A program made the translations under genes and the position numbers. From Draconibacterium sp. (lineage in GTDB: Bacteria > Bacteroidota > Bacteroidia > Bacteroidales > Prolixibacteraceae), in the NCBI GenBank assembly GCA_015493625.1, contig WGCT01000147.1, forward strand, positions 1-13,285: a stretch of 13,285 nt of DNA, written 5' to 3'. Each line of letters opens with the position of its first letter. Within the stretch, counting starts at the first letter, position 1. Shown piece after piece: positions 1-6,868 of the stretch. Under the pieces are notes generated by a model. That model saw only the letters and a program-made list of their open reading frames with translations, had not been told where the DNA came from and did no database searches.

Positions 1-632
1 AAATAGTAATATCCATTGTTTCTGAACAGTTCAACAATATCTGCTTGTTGCGTCTCGAGTTTGTACACATCGAACGGATCACCTTGATTTATATATTGAA
101 TTTCGGGGGCATTAAAAAAAATCGAATCTAAAGCCCGATCTTTAATATGATATTCTATTTTACTGATAACATACTGTTCGCCCGAAGTAATTTTATATGT
201 AACATCGGCTTTTTTCTTCTCATCGTTAAACACAATGTCGCTAGTTACTTTTGCCTGGAAAAAACCTTTGTTATACATATACTGGCGTAGCTGATCTTCC
301 GACCTGTCCGACAAAACTTTATTGTACAGCTGTGGTGGTTCACCAATTCGTTTTAACCAATCGTCGGTTTTCTTTTTCGACGATAAATTATACATCATCA
401 GATGAAATTTCATAAATCCGAGAATCTTATAATTCTCTTTCTGACGCACAAAAGATTTTGCCTCTGTTTTATCAATATCGGAGTTATCTATTTCAACATC
501 AACTTTATTAACCAGATACTCGTTTTTAGGAACAAATTTTACAGGCGAGCACGAAAAGAGCTGCAAAGCAAACAAAACTGCTGCTATTTTAAAAAAACGT
601 ATTTTACGAACAACTACTTTTCTATTCAACAC
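1..632 (-). CDS. tamL: TamL-type BamA/TamA-family outer-membrane assembly lipoprotein (5' part only)
   Basis: About 210 N-terminal codons are visible; the gene continues past the left edge. The protein starts with a basic, hydrophobic signal peptide ending in a lipobox (LFSC, Cys at residue 28 counting from GTG), so it should be a lipoprotein. POTRA-like sequence follows: VNKVDVEID, then RSEDQLRQYMYNKGFF, ADVTYKITSGEQYVISKIEY and ETQQADIVELFRNNGYYY, a pattern of short strands and helices typical of BamA/TamA periplasmic arms. The C-terminal barrel would lie outside the window. A lipidated TamA-like protein is characteristic of Bacteroidota (TamL), where it acts with TamB in outer-membrane assembly. 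An in-frame TGA lies just upstream and the first in-frame ATG (near 410) is far downstream of the lipobox. The start must therefore be GTG at 632 or TTG at 629. It is divergent from the methyltransferase at 720. The family call is firm; the exact TamL versus BamA subtype rests on the lipobox. Confidence 0.8.
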   Translation of the reverse strand, partial: MLNRKVVVRKIRFFKIAAVLFALQLFSCSPVKFVPKNEYLVNKVDVEIDNSDIDKTEAKSFVRQKENYKILGFMKFHLMMYNLSSKKKTDDWLKRIGEPPQLYNKVLSDRSEDQLRQYMYNKGFFQAKVTSDIVFNDEKKKADVTYKITSGEQYVISKIEYHIKDRALDSIFFNAPEIQYINQGDPFDVYKLETQQADIVELFRNNGYYY

Positions 633-648
633 AAAGATTTTTATTCAG

Positions 649-656
649 CAAAAATA
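649..656 (-). promoter_or_regulatory. possible -7 element for the tamL-like gene
   Basis: Read on the minus strand, this is TATTTTTG, an exact match to the Bacteroidota -7 consensus TAnnTTTG. It lies 16 bases before the proposed GTG start, which would give a very short leader. No good TTTG -33 box sits 19-20 bases further upstream (only a TGTTT-like sequence), so the call is tentative. Confidence 0.35.
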
Positions 657-719
657 AGGAAGTGTTTTGTAAAGAAACAGTAACTTTACTGAAAATATTT
701 CTGAATTTAATTTTTTTAA

Positions 720-1490
720 ATGGTTAGTAAAAATACGATAAAACTTATAAAATCACTCGCAATAAAGAAATACCGTTTAAAAGAGGGCCTGTTTTTGGTT
801 GAAGGCGATAAAAATGTATTGGAAGTTTTAAATTCGCAATACCAAACAGAGCAGCTATTTGCTACCAAACGTTTTATTGACGAGGACAAAAGAAGCTGCA
901 AAAATGCACTTGCCTTACAAGAGGCTGAGCCCGACGAGATAAGAAAAATGAGTTTATTGCAAAATCCGCAAAATTGCCTTGCTGTTTGTAAACTCCCCGA
1001 GGCACCCATATTCCCTGAGGAACTAACAAATAATTTATCGCTCTATTTAGACGATATTCAAGACCCTGGAAATTTAGGAACAATAATACGAATTTGCGAT
1101 TGGTTTCGTATCGAGTATCTTTTTTGCTCGCCGGCAACGGTTGATTTTTACAACCCAAAAGTTATTCAGGCAAGTATGGGTTCGTTCTGCCGGGTAAAAA
1201 TGGTTAAAACCACTTTCCCCGAGGTTAAACTTTTAGCAAATAGTTCGCAAACTCCAATTTTTGGAGCTTTCCTTGAAGGAGAAAATATTTACAAAAAGGA
1301 GCTACCGCAAAAGGCTATTCTTGTAGTGGGAAACGAAGGCAATGGAGTTAATAAGAGCCTCGAAAAACAAATTCCTGCAAAAATTAAGATTCCCGGATTT
1401 TCAGAAAAAAGCAGTGGTGCCGAATCGTTAAATGTTTCGGTGGCAACAGCAATTTTATGTTCAGAATTTAAACGGCAAACCTTTCATTAA
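720..1490 (+). CDS. SpoU/TrmH-family RNA 2'-O-methyltransferase
   Basis: This 256-residue SPOUT-class enzyme is predicted to transfer a methyl group from S-adenosylmethionine to a ribose 2'-hydroxyl in rRNA or tRNA in the cytoplasm. Residues 1-90 look like the SpoU substrate-binding domain (YRLKEGLFLVEG near 19-30). The catalytic SPOUT knot domain follows with all three family motifs: DDIQDPGNLGTIIR (111-124), containing the conserved Asn and Arg; LVVGNEGNGV (201-210); and IPGFSEKSSGAESLNVSVA (224-242), including the SLNVSVA signature. The knot that binds AdoMet is formed by the last two motifs. Length is normal for the TrmH/RlmB group. The target nucleotide cannot be told from sequence. It is divergent from the tamL-like gene with 87 bases between the starts, and its stop lies 10 bases from that of porT. 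The ATG at 720 gives the standard N-terminus; no Shine-Dalgarno sequence is seen. Confidence 0.9.
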   Translation: MVSKNTIKLIKSLAIKKYRLKEGLFLVEGDKNVLEVLNSQYQTEQLFATKRFIDEDKRSCKNALALQEAEPDEIRKMSLLQNPQNCLAVCKLPEAPIFPEELTNNLSLYLDDIQDPGNLGTIIRICDWFRIEYLFCSPATVDFYNPKVIQASMGSFCRVKMVKTTFPEVKLLANSSQTPIFGAFLEGENIYKKELPQKAILVVGNEGNGVNKSLEKQIPAKIKIPGFSEKSSGAESLNVSVATAILCSEFKRQTFH

Positions 1491-1500
1491 CCGGTACACT

Positions 1501-2262
1501 TTACTCGAAATGAAATGAGAGTGTAAAAACAGTAGAACGAAGGTTTTTTATTGATTGCGCATAGTACTGACGCTGTGTTATCGAAGGCAGATCGCCCAAC
1601 TGATTATTTAATCCAATACTAAATTTCCCTTCCACCGAGAACCGGAAAAATGGGAAATAATGATCCCAACCACCACCAATCTCGGCATAAAAACCGCTTT
1701 TCTTAAGTTTTACCAAATCCTCTTTCGCTGTTCTAGAAATGTCTTGCCGGTATGCACCACCAAAAATCACATACGGTCGATCGTTATTTATACGCCGGGC
1801 TTTATATTTTATAAGAAGCGGAAAATCGAGAAAAGTCGATTTTATAGAATAATACGGGAGTGCTTCATACTCATTAATATCCCAAACCAATACATTATAT
1901 TTTAATTTACGTTCGCCAAACGACATGCCCGGAAGAAATCGTAAATTCAAACTCCGGGTAAGGCGCAAACTGGTTACAATTCCAACCGTAAACCCCGGAA
2001 CCAACTCTTCTATATCAGACCGAACATAATCGTCTTTAGTAATTATTGTACGGGTTAGCGGGTCGCGAAACTCCTCGAAATCGGGGTTTTCGCCAATCGG
2101 GTTGTAATTCAGCACACCAAAATCGAGTACATTTGCTCCAATTGTAAATCCAAAATGAAGTAACTTATCGTCGAAAGTTGTTATGTATTTCACTTTCTGT
2201 TTCTGTGCCGAAACATTAAAAATGAATAAAAGCAGTACTATAAGTATATAAATCTTTCTCAC
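1501..2262 (-). CDS. porT: PorT-family type IX secretion outer-membrane protein
   Basis: This 253-residue protein is predicted to be an outer-membrane beta-barrel of the PorT/SprT family, which is needed for type IX secretion and, in gliding species, for motility. A clear signal peptide (MRKIYILIVLLLFIFNVSA) precedes a Gln at residue 20, the usual Bacteroidota cleavage context. The mature part is rich in alternating hydrophobic strands. It contains segments typical of the family: KLLHFGFTIGAN near the start, GFTVGIVTSLRL, LRFLPGMSFGERKL in the middle, FLDFPLLIKYKA, and a C-terminal strand ending TLSFHFE. The start codon is GTG at 2262; an in-frame TGA lies upstream with no ATG between, so the signal peptide fixes this start. 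It is the last gene of the operon, 45 bases after ubiE, and converges on the methyltransferase gene. Its presence implies a functioning T9SS, matching the T9SS-tagged giant protein at 6650-13138. Confidence 0.85.
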   Translation of the reverse strand: MRKIYILIVLLLFIFNVSAQKQKVKYITTFDDKLLHFGFTIGANVLDFGVLNYNPIGENPDFEEFRDPLTRTIITKDDYVRSDIEELVPGFTVGIVTSLRLTRSLNLRFLPGMSFGERKLKYNVLVWDINEYEALPYYSIKSTFLDFPLLIKYKARRINNDRPYVIFGGAYRQDISRTAKEDLVKLKKSGFYAEIGGGWDHYFPFFRFSVEGKFSIGLNNQLGDLPSITQRQYYAQSIKNLRSTVFTLSFHFE

Positions 2263-2307
2263 TCCGTAAATTCTTAACTCTGTTTTTCAAACAAAGTTTT
2301 TGTTGTT

Positions 2308-3054
2308 TTATTGTTTAACACTCTTTTTATTGGTTTTATGAGCTTCATAAACCGTTGCTATTCCAAATGTTTGCGGATAACTTTTATTTTCTAAAAAACC
2401 AACTTCTGCCAAAATAGATAAGAACTTGTCGCCATCGGGAAATTCGTTTACCGACTCGGGCAAGTAGGTATAAGCATTAGCATCTTTCGAAACCATTCGC
2501 CCAACGGCAGGTAATATTTTCGAAAAATAAAATTTATACAGCTGTTTTACCGGCCACTTTTTTGGTTTCGAAAATTCGAGAACAAAAAATACTCCACCCG
2601 GCTTTAATACCCGGTAAATCTCCGATAATCCTTGCGTAAGATTTTCGAAATTCCGAACGCCAAAACCGACAATTGCAGCATCGAATGAATAATTCTCGAA
2701 ATGCAAATTCTCCGAATCGGCTTTTTGCAAATCTATCTTTTCGGTTAAACCACGTTTACTAATCTTCGCTCTTCCCACCTCCAGCATTCCTTCCGAGATA
2801 TCGATTCCGACAATTTTTGCCCCGGAAATTTTTGTGGCTGCAATGGCAAAATCTCCTGTGCCGGTAGCAACGTCAAGAATGGTTTCAGGATTAAATCTTT
2901 TTAACCGGTTAATTGTTTTCCTTCGCCATATTTTATCGACATTTGCCGATAGCAAGTGGTTTAACAAATCGTACCTGGGCGAGATATTATTAAACATCTC
3001 CTCGACTTGTCCCTTTTTAGATTGTCGTGATTTTTTATATGGAACGGCTGCCAT
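2308..3054 (-). CDS. ubiE: UbiE/MenG demethylmenaquinone methyltransferase
   Basis: This 248-residue class I methyltransferase is predicted to carry out the AdoMet-dependent C-methylation that turns demethylmenaquinone into menaquinone, the respiratory quinone of Bacteroidota. Both UbiE signatures are visible: YDLLNHLLSANVDKIWRR (28-45) and RVLKPGGVFFVLEFSKP (148-164). AdoMet-binding motif I is ILDVATGTGDFA (59-70), followed by an acidic motif II, IVGIDIS (81-87). The late motif YTYLPESVNEFP (195-206) is also family-typical. Length matches the family. The ATG overlaps the last base of the upstream gene's TAA stop (TAATG), so the two are likely translationally coupled. porT follows 45 bases downstream. 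The family call is secure; action on menaquinone rather than ubiquinone is inferred from the phylum. Confidence 0.93.
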   Translation of the reverse strand: MAAVPYKKSRQSKKGQVEEMFNNISPRYDLLNHLLSANVDKIWRRKTINRLKRFNPETILDVATGTGDFAIAATKISGAKIVGIDISEGMLEVGRAKISKRGLTEKIDLQKADSENLHFENYSFDAAIVGFGVRNFENLTQGLSEIYRVLKPGGVFFVLEFSKPKKWPVKQLYKFYFSKILPAVGRMVSKDANAYTYLPESVNEFPDGDKFLSILAEVGFLENKSYPQTFGIATVYEAHKTNKKSVKQ

Positions 3055-4094
3055 TAAGCTCCAACAGTCATTTTGTCGACATATCCAAAAGAGTTATCAT
3101 CAATTCTGATTTCTCCTTTTGTTACATGCCCAAGGGTAAAAAACGGAACGTTCATTTCGAACAGAGTATCAACAAATTCATCTTCATCTTCCGGATTTAC
3201 ACCAACAACAATTCTCCCCATTGCTTCGCCAAAAAGAAATGAATCGATTCTGATTTCGGCAGAAGTTGTAATATCGAACCCCAAATCGTTCGGAATGGCA
3301 GCACGCAGTAAGGTAAAAAACAGACCTCCCTTTCCAACCGGGCTTGCACTCTCAATCAGGTTTAATTTATGCAGCTTTTTCAGTGCTTTTTGTACTTCTA
3401 TCTCATCGTCGATATTAAATGCAGGCAGAGGAGAGTTTGGAACTTCGTGATAAAATTCGAGATATTCCGACGAACCTATATCATCGACATTGCGCCCAAT
3501 AAGAAAAATTATATTTCCTTTTTGCTTAAACGCATGCGAAGTAAAGTTCTCGTTCTCTTTAATTTGCCCCATCATACTTACAATAATAGTGGGCGATACC
3601 GGACCGTGTTCAGAGAAATGGTCGAACCTTATTTTCCGGTCCGAAACATTAAGATTAAACTTCAGAGAAGTATTTTCCAACCCTTTTTTAGCACCCGAAG
3701 CAATCTCCTGGCCTTTGGGGTCAGCAAAATTTATATGATACAAAAACGCACTTATTGCAATTGGTGTCACCCCAAAACAAATCATTTTTCGGGCAGCACG
3801 CGAAATCAATATCTCGGTGGCCTTTTGTGGGTCGTTTTGCAAATGGTGATGAAATGCATGAGTACTCATTGCCATTTTACTTCCATTTGCATCAATATCG
3901 AAAAAACCTATTTCATCGGTATCGCTGCTTCCTATCGCCTCGGGAGAGATATTTATGTCTCGAAAATCGTTAAAATAATTGATACTCGACAAATTCGGAT
4001 TTACCATTAACGAATAGATAACATCCTCGATATTCTCTGGCTCCGGAATAGAATCGATTAAAAATTCTTTTTCTGTTTGAACTTCATTCCCCAT
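3054..4094 (-). CDS. stand-alone AIR synthase-related (PurM/PurL-like) protein
   Basis: This 346-residue protein resembles the PurM-type halves of phosphoribosylformylglycinamidine synthase. The N-terminal AIRS-like domain is roughly 55-185, with ARKMICFGVTPIAISAFL (101-118) matching the conserved Ala/Gly-rich helix of PurL (ARxxxxxGxxPxAxxxxL). The C-terminal AIRS_C-like domain is roughly 190-340, with SEYLEF (209-214), a SPVGKGGLFFTLLRAA stretch (241-256) in place of the PurL GGL loop, and FGEAMGRIVVGVNPED (288-303). Full PurL enzymes have two such halves and, at the front, a WSEHC-type catalytic motif; I see neither here, so it may not be a complete FGAM synthase. It could be a partner subunit, a paralogue with a different substrate, or a regulatory protein. 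It is the first gene of the ubiE-porT operon, behind a recognisable promoter at 4126-4157. The domain call is good; the reaction is unknown. Confidence 0.78.
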   Translation of the reverse strand: MGNEVQTEKEFLIDSIPEPENIEDVIYSLMVNPNLSSINYFNDFRDINISPEAIGSSDTDEIGFFDIDANGSKMAMSTHAFHHHLQNDPQKATEILISRAARKMICFGVTPIAISAFLYHINFADPKGQEIASGAKKGLENTSLKFNLNVSDRKIRFDHFSEHGPVSPTIIVSMMGQIKENENFTSHAFKQKGNIIFLIGRNVDDIGSSEYLEFYHEVPNSPLPAFNIDDEIEVQKALKKLHKLNLIESASPVGKGGLFFTLLRAAIPNDLGFDITTSAEIRIDSFLFGEAMGRIVVGVNPEDEDEFVDTLFEMNVPFFTLGHVTKGEIRIDDNSFGYVDKMTVGA

Positions 4095-4125
4095 AACACC
4101 CTGTAATTTCTAATTTATACAGTAG

Positions 4126-4157
4126 CAAAGGTAATTAAGTCCTCGATTTTTCCATAA
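4126..4157 (-). promoter_or_regulatory. Bacteroidota-type promoter for the AIRS-ubiE-porT operon
   Basis: On the minus strand this reads TTATG, 19 bases, then TACCTTTG (4133-4126). The -7 box is an exact TAnnTTTG match; the -33 box is close to TTTG. Transcription would start near 4119-4122, giving a leader of about 25 bases before the ATG at 4094. Confidence 0.6.
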
Positions 4158-4205
4158 CCTTTAATGTTTTTTTTAATTTCGTAAAGAATAAGAAATAGAC
4201 ATTTA

Positions 4206-4973
4206 ATGAGAAAAATAGCATTAATAACCGGAGCCACTTCAGGAATTGGTAAAGCTACTGCAATCTTGCTTTCGCAAAACGGATACGACCTGATTTTAAC
4301 CGGCAGAAGAGATAAAAAGCTGGCTGCCCTAAAAGAGAAGATAACCCAAGAGAGCGATGCCGGGGTTATTCTTTTAAATTTCGACATTAGGAGTTTAGAT
4401 GAAACGAAAGCCGCAATTAACAACCTCCCGAATGAATGGAAAGCCATTGATGTTTTAATAAATAATGCCGGGTTAGCCGTTGGTTTTAATACTGTGCAAG
4501 ACGGTAACATTGACGACTGGGAACGAATGATTGACACAAACATTAAAGGATTACTCTACATAACGAGGCTTGTTTCGCCACTTATGGTAAAACGAAAACG
4601 CGGGCACATTATTAATATCTCTTCGATAGCGGGGAAAGAGACTTACCCGTTTGGAAATGTTTACTGCGCCACAAAACATGCAGTTCAGTCGGTTACAAAA
4701 GGTATGCGCATTGATATGTTAAAAGATGGGATTAAAGTGAGTTCGGTGAGCCCGGGAGCCGTAAATACCGAGTTCTCGCTGGTACGGTTTAAAGGCAACA
4801 AAGAAAAAGCAAGTCAGGTGTACAACGGCTTTACTCCCCTGTTTGCCGAAGACATTGCGGAAACAATTTTGTTCGTTCTCTCACGTCCGCGCCACGTTAC
4901 CATCGACGATATTTTAGTTATGCCAACCGATCAGGCTTTTTCGCGCGACTTTAACAAACAAGAGACCAATTAA
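4206..4973 (+). CDS. SDR-family NAD(P)-dependent oxidoreductase, YdfG-like
   Basis: This 255-residue classical short-chain dehydrogenase has the Rossmann cofactor loop TGATSGIGKA (8-17), the structural NNAG (86-89), an active-site serine in ISSIAG (138-143), and the catalytic Tyr153 and Lys157 in YCATK. The PGAVNTEF turn (183-190) is also typical. RR at 34-35 after strand two favours NADP(H). The C-terminal HVTIDDILVMPTDQ (230-243) resembles the YdfG group, which oxidises L-allo-threonine, serine and 3-hydroxy acids, so a hydroxy-acid dehydrogenase is the best guess, though many SDRs share this shape. It is divergent from the AIRS operon with 111 bases between the starts. The glycosyltransferase follows 36 bases downstream on the same strand, so the two are probably co-transcribed, without an evident shared pathway. 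The ATG at 4206 starts directly at the first beta strand, as expected. Confidence 0.88.
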   Translation: MRKIALITGATSGIGKATAILLSQNGYDLILTGRRDKKLAALKEKITQESDAGVILLNFDIRSLDETKAAINNLPNEWKAIDVLINNAGLAVGFNTVQDGNIDDWERMIDTNIKGLLYITRLVSPLMVKRKRGHIINISSIAGKETYPFGNVYCATKHAVQSVTKGMRIDMLKDGIKVSSVSPGAVNTEFSLVRFKGNKEKASQVYNGFTPLFAEDIAETILFVLSRPRHVTIDDILVMPTDQAFSRDFNKQETN

Positions 4974-5009
4974 TTTGATTCGAACTAATTTCACACCATA
5001 GAAAATACC

Positions 5010-5720
5010 ATGCCGGAAGCAATAATTATTACACCCGTCAAAGATTCGTTGGAAACAACAAAGCAGACAATTGAAGCAATTTCGGAAGCCGAAGGAGATT
5101 TTGAGTATTATATTTTTAACGACTTCAGTACCGATGCTACAAAGAAATTTCTTGAAGAAGCTCAACAAAAATTTAACTTCAAATTAATCAATCTCGAAGA
5201 TATTACGACATCTCCATCGCCAAATTACAAACTGGTTTTGGAAACGGCACAAAAAATGGCACTCGAGAAAAAGTGCCCTTTAATTGTTATTGAGTCGGAC
5301 GTAATTATTCAATCGAACACAATTACATCGCTCTTTTCTGTTTTGAAATCGGAGAAAAACCCCGGAATTGTTGGAGCAATAACTGTTGATAAAAACGGGA
5401 ATTACAACTTTCCCTACACGTTCGAGAAGATAAAAAGCAACTCAGTTTTAAACACTTCGCACAGCTTAAGTTTTTGTTGCACGCTTCTTTCGAACGAGTT
5501 TTTAGAGCAATTTAGTTTTGCCGATTTATCGGAGAAAAAAGATTGGTTTGATATTTATATTAGCCGTCAATCGAAAAAAATGGGATTTAACAACTATTTG
5601 GCAAAAGGTATCGAAGTAATTCATCTGCCTCACTCGAGCCGCCCCTGGAAACAACTAAAATACAAAAATCCTATTCTCTATTATATTCGTAAATACCTGA
5701 AGAAACGCGACAAAATTTAA
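5010..5720 (+). CDS. small family 2 (GT-A fold) glycosyltransferase
   Basis: This 236-residue protein looks like a GT-A fold family 2 glycosyltransferase, transferring a sugar from a nucleotide-sugar donor. Visible motifs are the first strand IIITPVK (5-11), the nucleotide-binding NDFSTDAT (37-44, cf. NDGSTD), a metal-binding ESD (95-97) standing for DxD within LIVIESDVII, and a late acidic stretch EKKDWFDIYIS (175-185) where the catalytic base of GT2 enzymes usually lies. A histidine motif VIHLPHSS (203-210) precedes a basic C-terminus (YIRKYLKKRDKI) that could touch the membrane. No transmembrane segment is seen, so it is predicted to be cytoplasmic or peripheral. The acceptor is unknown; no other polysaccharide or lipopolysaccharide genes are nearby. 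It follows the SDR gene by 36 bases on the same strand. Confidence 0.82.
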   Translation: MPEAIIITPVKDSLETTKQTIEAISEAEGDFEYYIFNDFSTDATKKFLEEAQQKFNFKLINLEDITTSPSPNYKLVLETAQKMALEKKCPLIVIESDVIIQSNTITSLFSVLKSEKNPGIVGAITVDKNGNYNFPYTFEKIKSNSVLNTSHSLSFCCTLLSNEFLEQFSFADLSEKKDWFDIYISRQSKKMGFNNYLAKGIEVIHLPHSSRPWKQLKYKNPILYYIRKYLKKRDKI

Positions 5721-5721
5721 A

Positions 5722-5838
5722 ATGCAAAACACCTCTTTTTTCCAGCCCTTTATCGACACCGCATTTAAGCATAGACTCCCCCGCAGATTTTTCTTATTCA
5801 ATTTGAGAAAATATTTTACCTATGAATGTAAATTTTAA
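5722..5838 (+). CDS. possible 38-residue small protein or gene remnant (uncertain)
   Basis: An ATG begins one base after the glycosyltransferase stop (TAA-A-ATG) and opens a 38-codon frame ending in TAA two bases before the nitroreductase stop. The peptide is Phe- and Arg-rich (starts MQNTSFFQPFIDTAFKHRLP), with no signal peptide or clear membrane helix. The tight spacing would suit a coupled small gene or the 5' stub of a lost gene, but a frame this short can also occur by chance. I do not recognise it. Confidence 0.25.
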   Translation: MQNTSFFQPFIDTAFKHRLPRRFFLFNLRKYFTYECKF

Positions 5839-5839
5839 G

Positions 5840-6580
5840 CTAAAAAATGAATCCCTGCTTTTTTATCGTTTCAATCATTTTTGCCGAAAAGAATTCGTTA
5901 TCGCTTTTTTTGTACCGAACATTGGTGAAAACCTGCGCCAAATTTTCAAGTTTATTCTCCTCCACAAAATTCTTCGACGATTCGAGTTGTTCTTTAAATT
6001 GGTATAAATCTTTTAATTGGGAAGCTGAATAATTCTTATACGTTTCTGAATGAATAATTCCAGAAAGTGGAATACGATCGGTTAATTCAGGTTTTTCATC
6101 GGGGTATCCAATTGCCACAGTTGTAACCGGAAAAGTTAATTTAGGAAGATGGAGGACATCAATAATGCTTTGTGCATTATACGTTGTCGTTCCAAGATAA
6201 CAAATACCAAGGCCGGCATTTTCGGCAGCAATACAAACATTCTGAGCAACCAATAGAGCGTCGATAGAGGCTGTATAAAAGGAGAGAAAGTTATCATACC
6301 CCGGATTAGCATTACTAATCTCACACCACTTTGTAAAGCGGTTAAAATCGGCTACAAAGGTTAAAAGCAAAGGAGCGTCTTTAGCAACAGCTTGATTAAA
6401 GTGCAACGGTAAAAGTTTTTCGCGTTGTGTTTTCTCTTCTGAAATAAGAATACTATAAAGCTGCATATTCCCGGTTGTTGAAGCTCTCGTACCAGAATAA
6501 ATGATGCTTTGTAATAAAGATTCACTAATCTTTTGAGACGTAAATTTGCGTATAGTTACGTGTTTATTTAATAATTCCAT
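5840..6580 (-). CDS. FMN-dependent nitroreductase (NfsA/FRP-like)
   Basis: This 246-residue flavoprotein of the nitroreductase superfamily would use FMN to move electrons from NAD(P)H to nitro compounds, quinones or flavins in the cytoplasm. The N-terminal TIRKFT (9-14) supplies the FMN-phosphate-binding Arg. ASTTGNMQLYSI (33-44) is the second flavin-binding segment of the NfsA/flavin reductase P subgroup. A long helix AAENAGLGICYLG (118-130) and VAIGYPDEKP (155-164) complete the core. The C-terminal extension (about 185-246), charged and helical, also fits the NfsA type rather than the shorter NfsB type. The physiological substrate cannot be deduced. The gene sits 69 bases downstream of the giant surface-protein gene on the same strand, but a strong terminator separates them. 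No clear promoter was found in the 20 bases left. It converges on the glycosyltransferase gene. Confidence 0.87.
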   Translation of the reverse strand: MELLNKHVTIRKFTSQKISESLLQSIIYSGTRASTTGNMQLYSILISEEKTQREKLLPLHFNQAVAKDAPLLLTFVADFNRFTKWCEISNANPGYDNFLSFYTASIDALLVAQNVCIAAENAGLGICYLGTTTYNAQSIIDVLHLPKLTFPVTTVAIGYPDEKPELTDRIPLSGIIHSETYKNYSASQLKDLYQFKEQLESSKNFVEENKLENLAQVFTNVRYKKSDNEFFSAKMIETIKKQGFIF

Positions 6581-6598
6581 AGCAATAAATAATAGTAT

Positions 6599-6632
6599 AA
6601 AAAAAAAAGGGAAGCATTAAGCTTCCCTTTTT
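6599..6632 (-). terminator. strong intrinsic terminator of the giant surface-protein gene
   Basis: A perfect 7-bp GC-containing stem (GGGAAGC 6609-6615 with GCTTCCC 6621-6627), 5-base loop, is extended by A5/T5 pairing to 12 bp. On the minus strand it is followed by an uninterrupted run of T's (complement of A's at 6599-6608). It lies about 18 bases past the giant gene's stop. Confidence 0.9.
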
Positions 6633-6649
6633 AATCAATCAATTCGGTA

Positions 6650-6868
6650 TTACTTCTTAATAATCTTTTCAGTTTTGGCAATTCCGTTTTCAGTAATTAA
6701 ACTGATTACGTAAATACCACTTACAAGATTATCAGTACGGATTTCACTATTTGGATATTCAACATCAATAACTCTTTGACCTGCAATGTTGCTAATAACA
6801 ACTCTAGTCAGCTTATCAGAATTTTCAATGTTAATATGATTGCTAAATGGGTTTGGATAAACTTTAAA
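6650..6868 (-). other. type A T9SS C-terminal sorting domain (within the giant gene)
   Basis: Residues 2091-2162 carry FKVYPNPFSN, the strand TRVVISNIAGQRV, and SGIYVISL followed by a basic tail KIIKK. This is the usual pattern of the type A (Por secretion) sorting domain, which is recognised by the T9SS translocon and normally cleaved on the surface by the PorU sortase. Confidence 0.92.

Noticed and set aside
402..683. 93-codon plus-strand open frame at the left end
   Set aside because: It is antisense to the tamL-like lipoprotein, whose lipobox and POTRA-like sequence are convincing.
681..688. TAACTTTA as a -7 box for the methyltransferase gene
   Set aside because: One mismatch to the consensus and no -33 box at the right distance.
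1488..1503. Possible bidirectional terminator between the methyltransferase and porT
   Set aside because: Only 10 bases separate the stops and no hairpin is visible there.
3369..4010. 213-codon plus-strand open frame opposite the AIRS-related gene
   Set aside because: The opposite strand encodes a clear AIRS-type protein in a coupled operon; this frame has no recognisable domain and starts inside the gene.
4115..4543. 142-codon minus-strand open frame across the SDR start and the divergent intergenic region
   Set aside because: It runs antisense to the SDR cofactor-binding region and covers the promoter at 4126-4157; its peptide matches no family I know.
5790..5840. Weak AT-only inverted repeat between the convergent glycosyltransferase and nitroreductase genes
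   Set aside because: The stem is short, has mismatches and no GC pairs or following T-tract, so it cannot be called a terminator.
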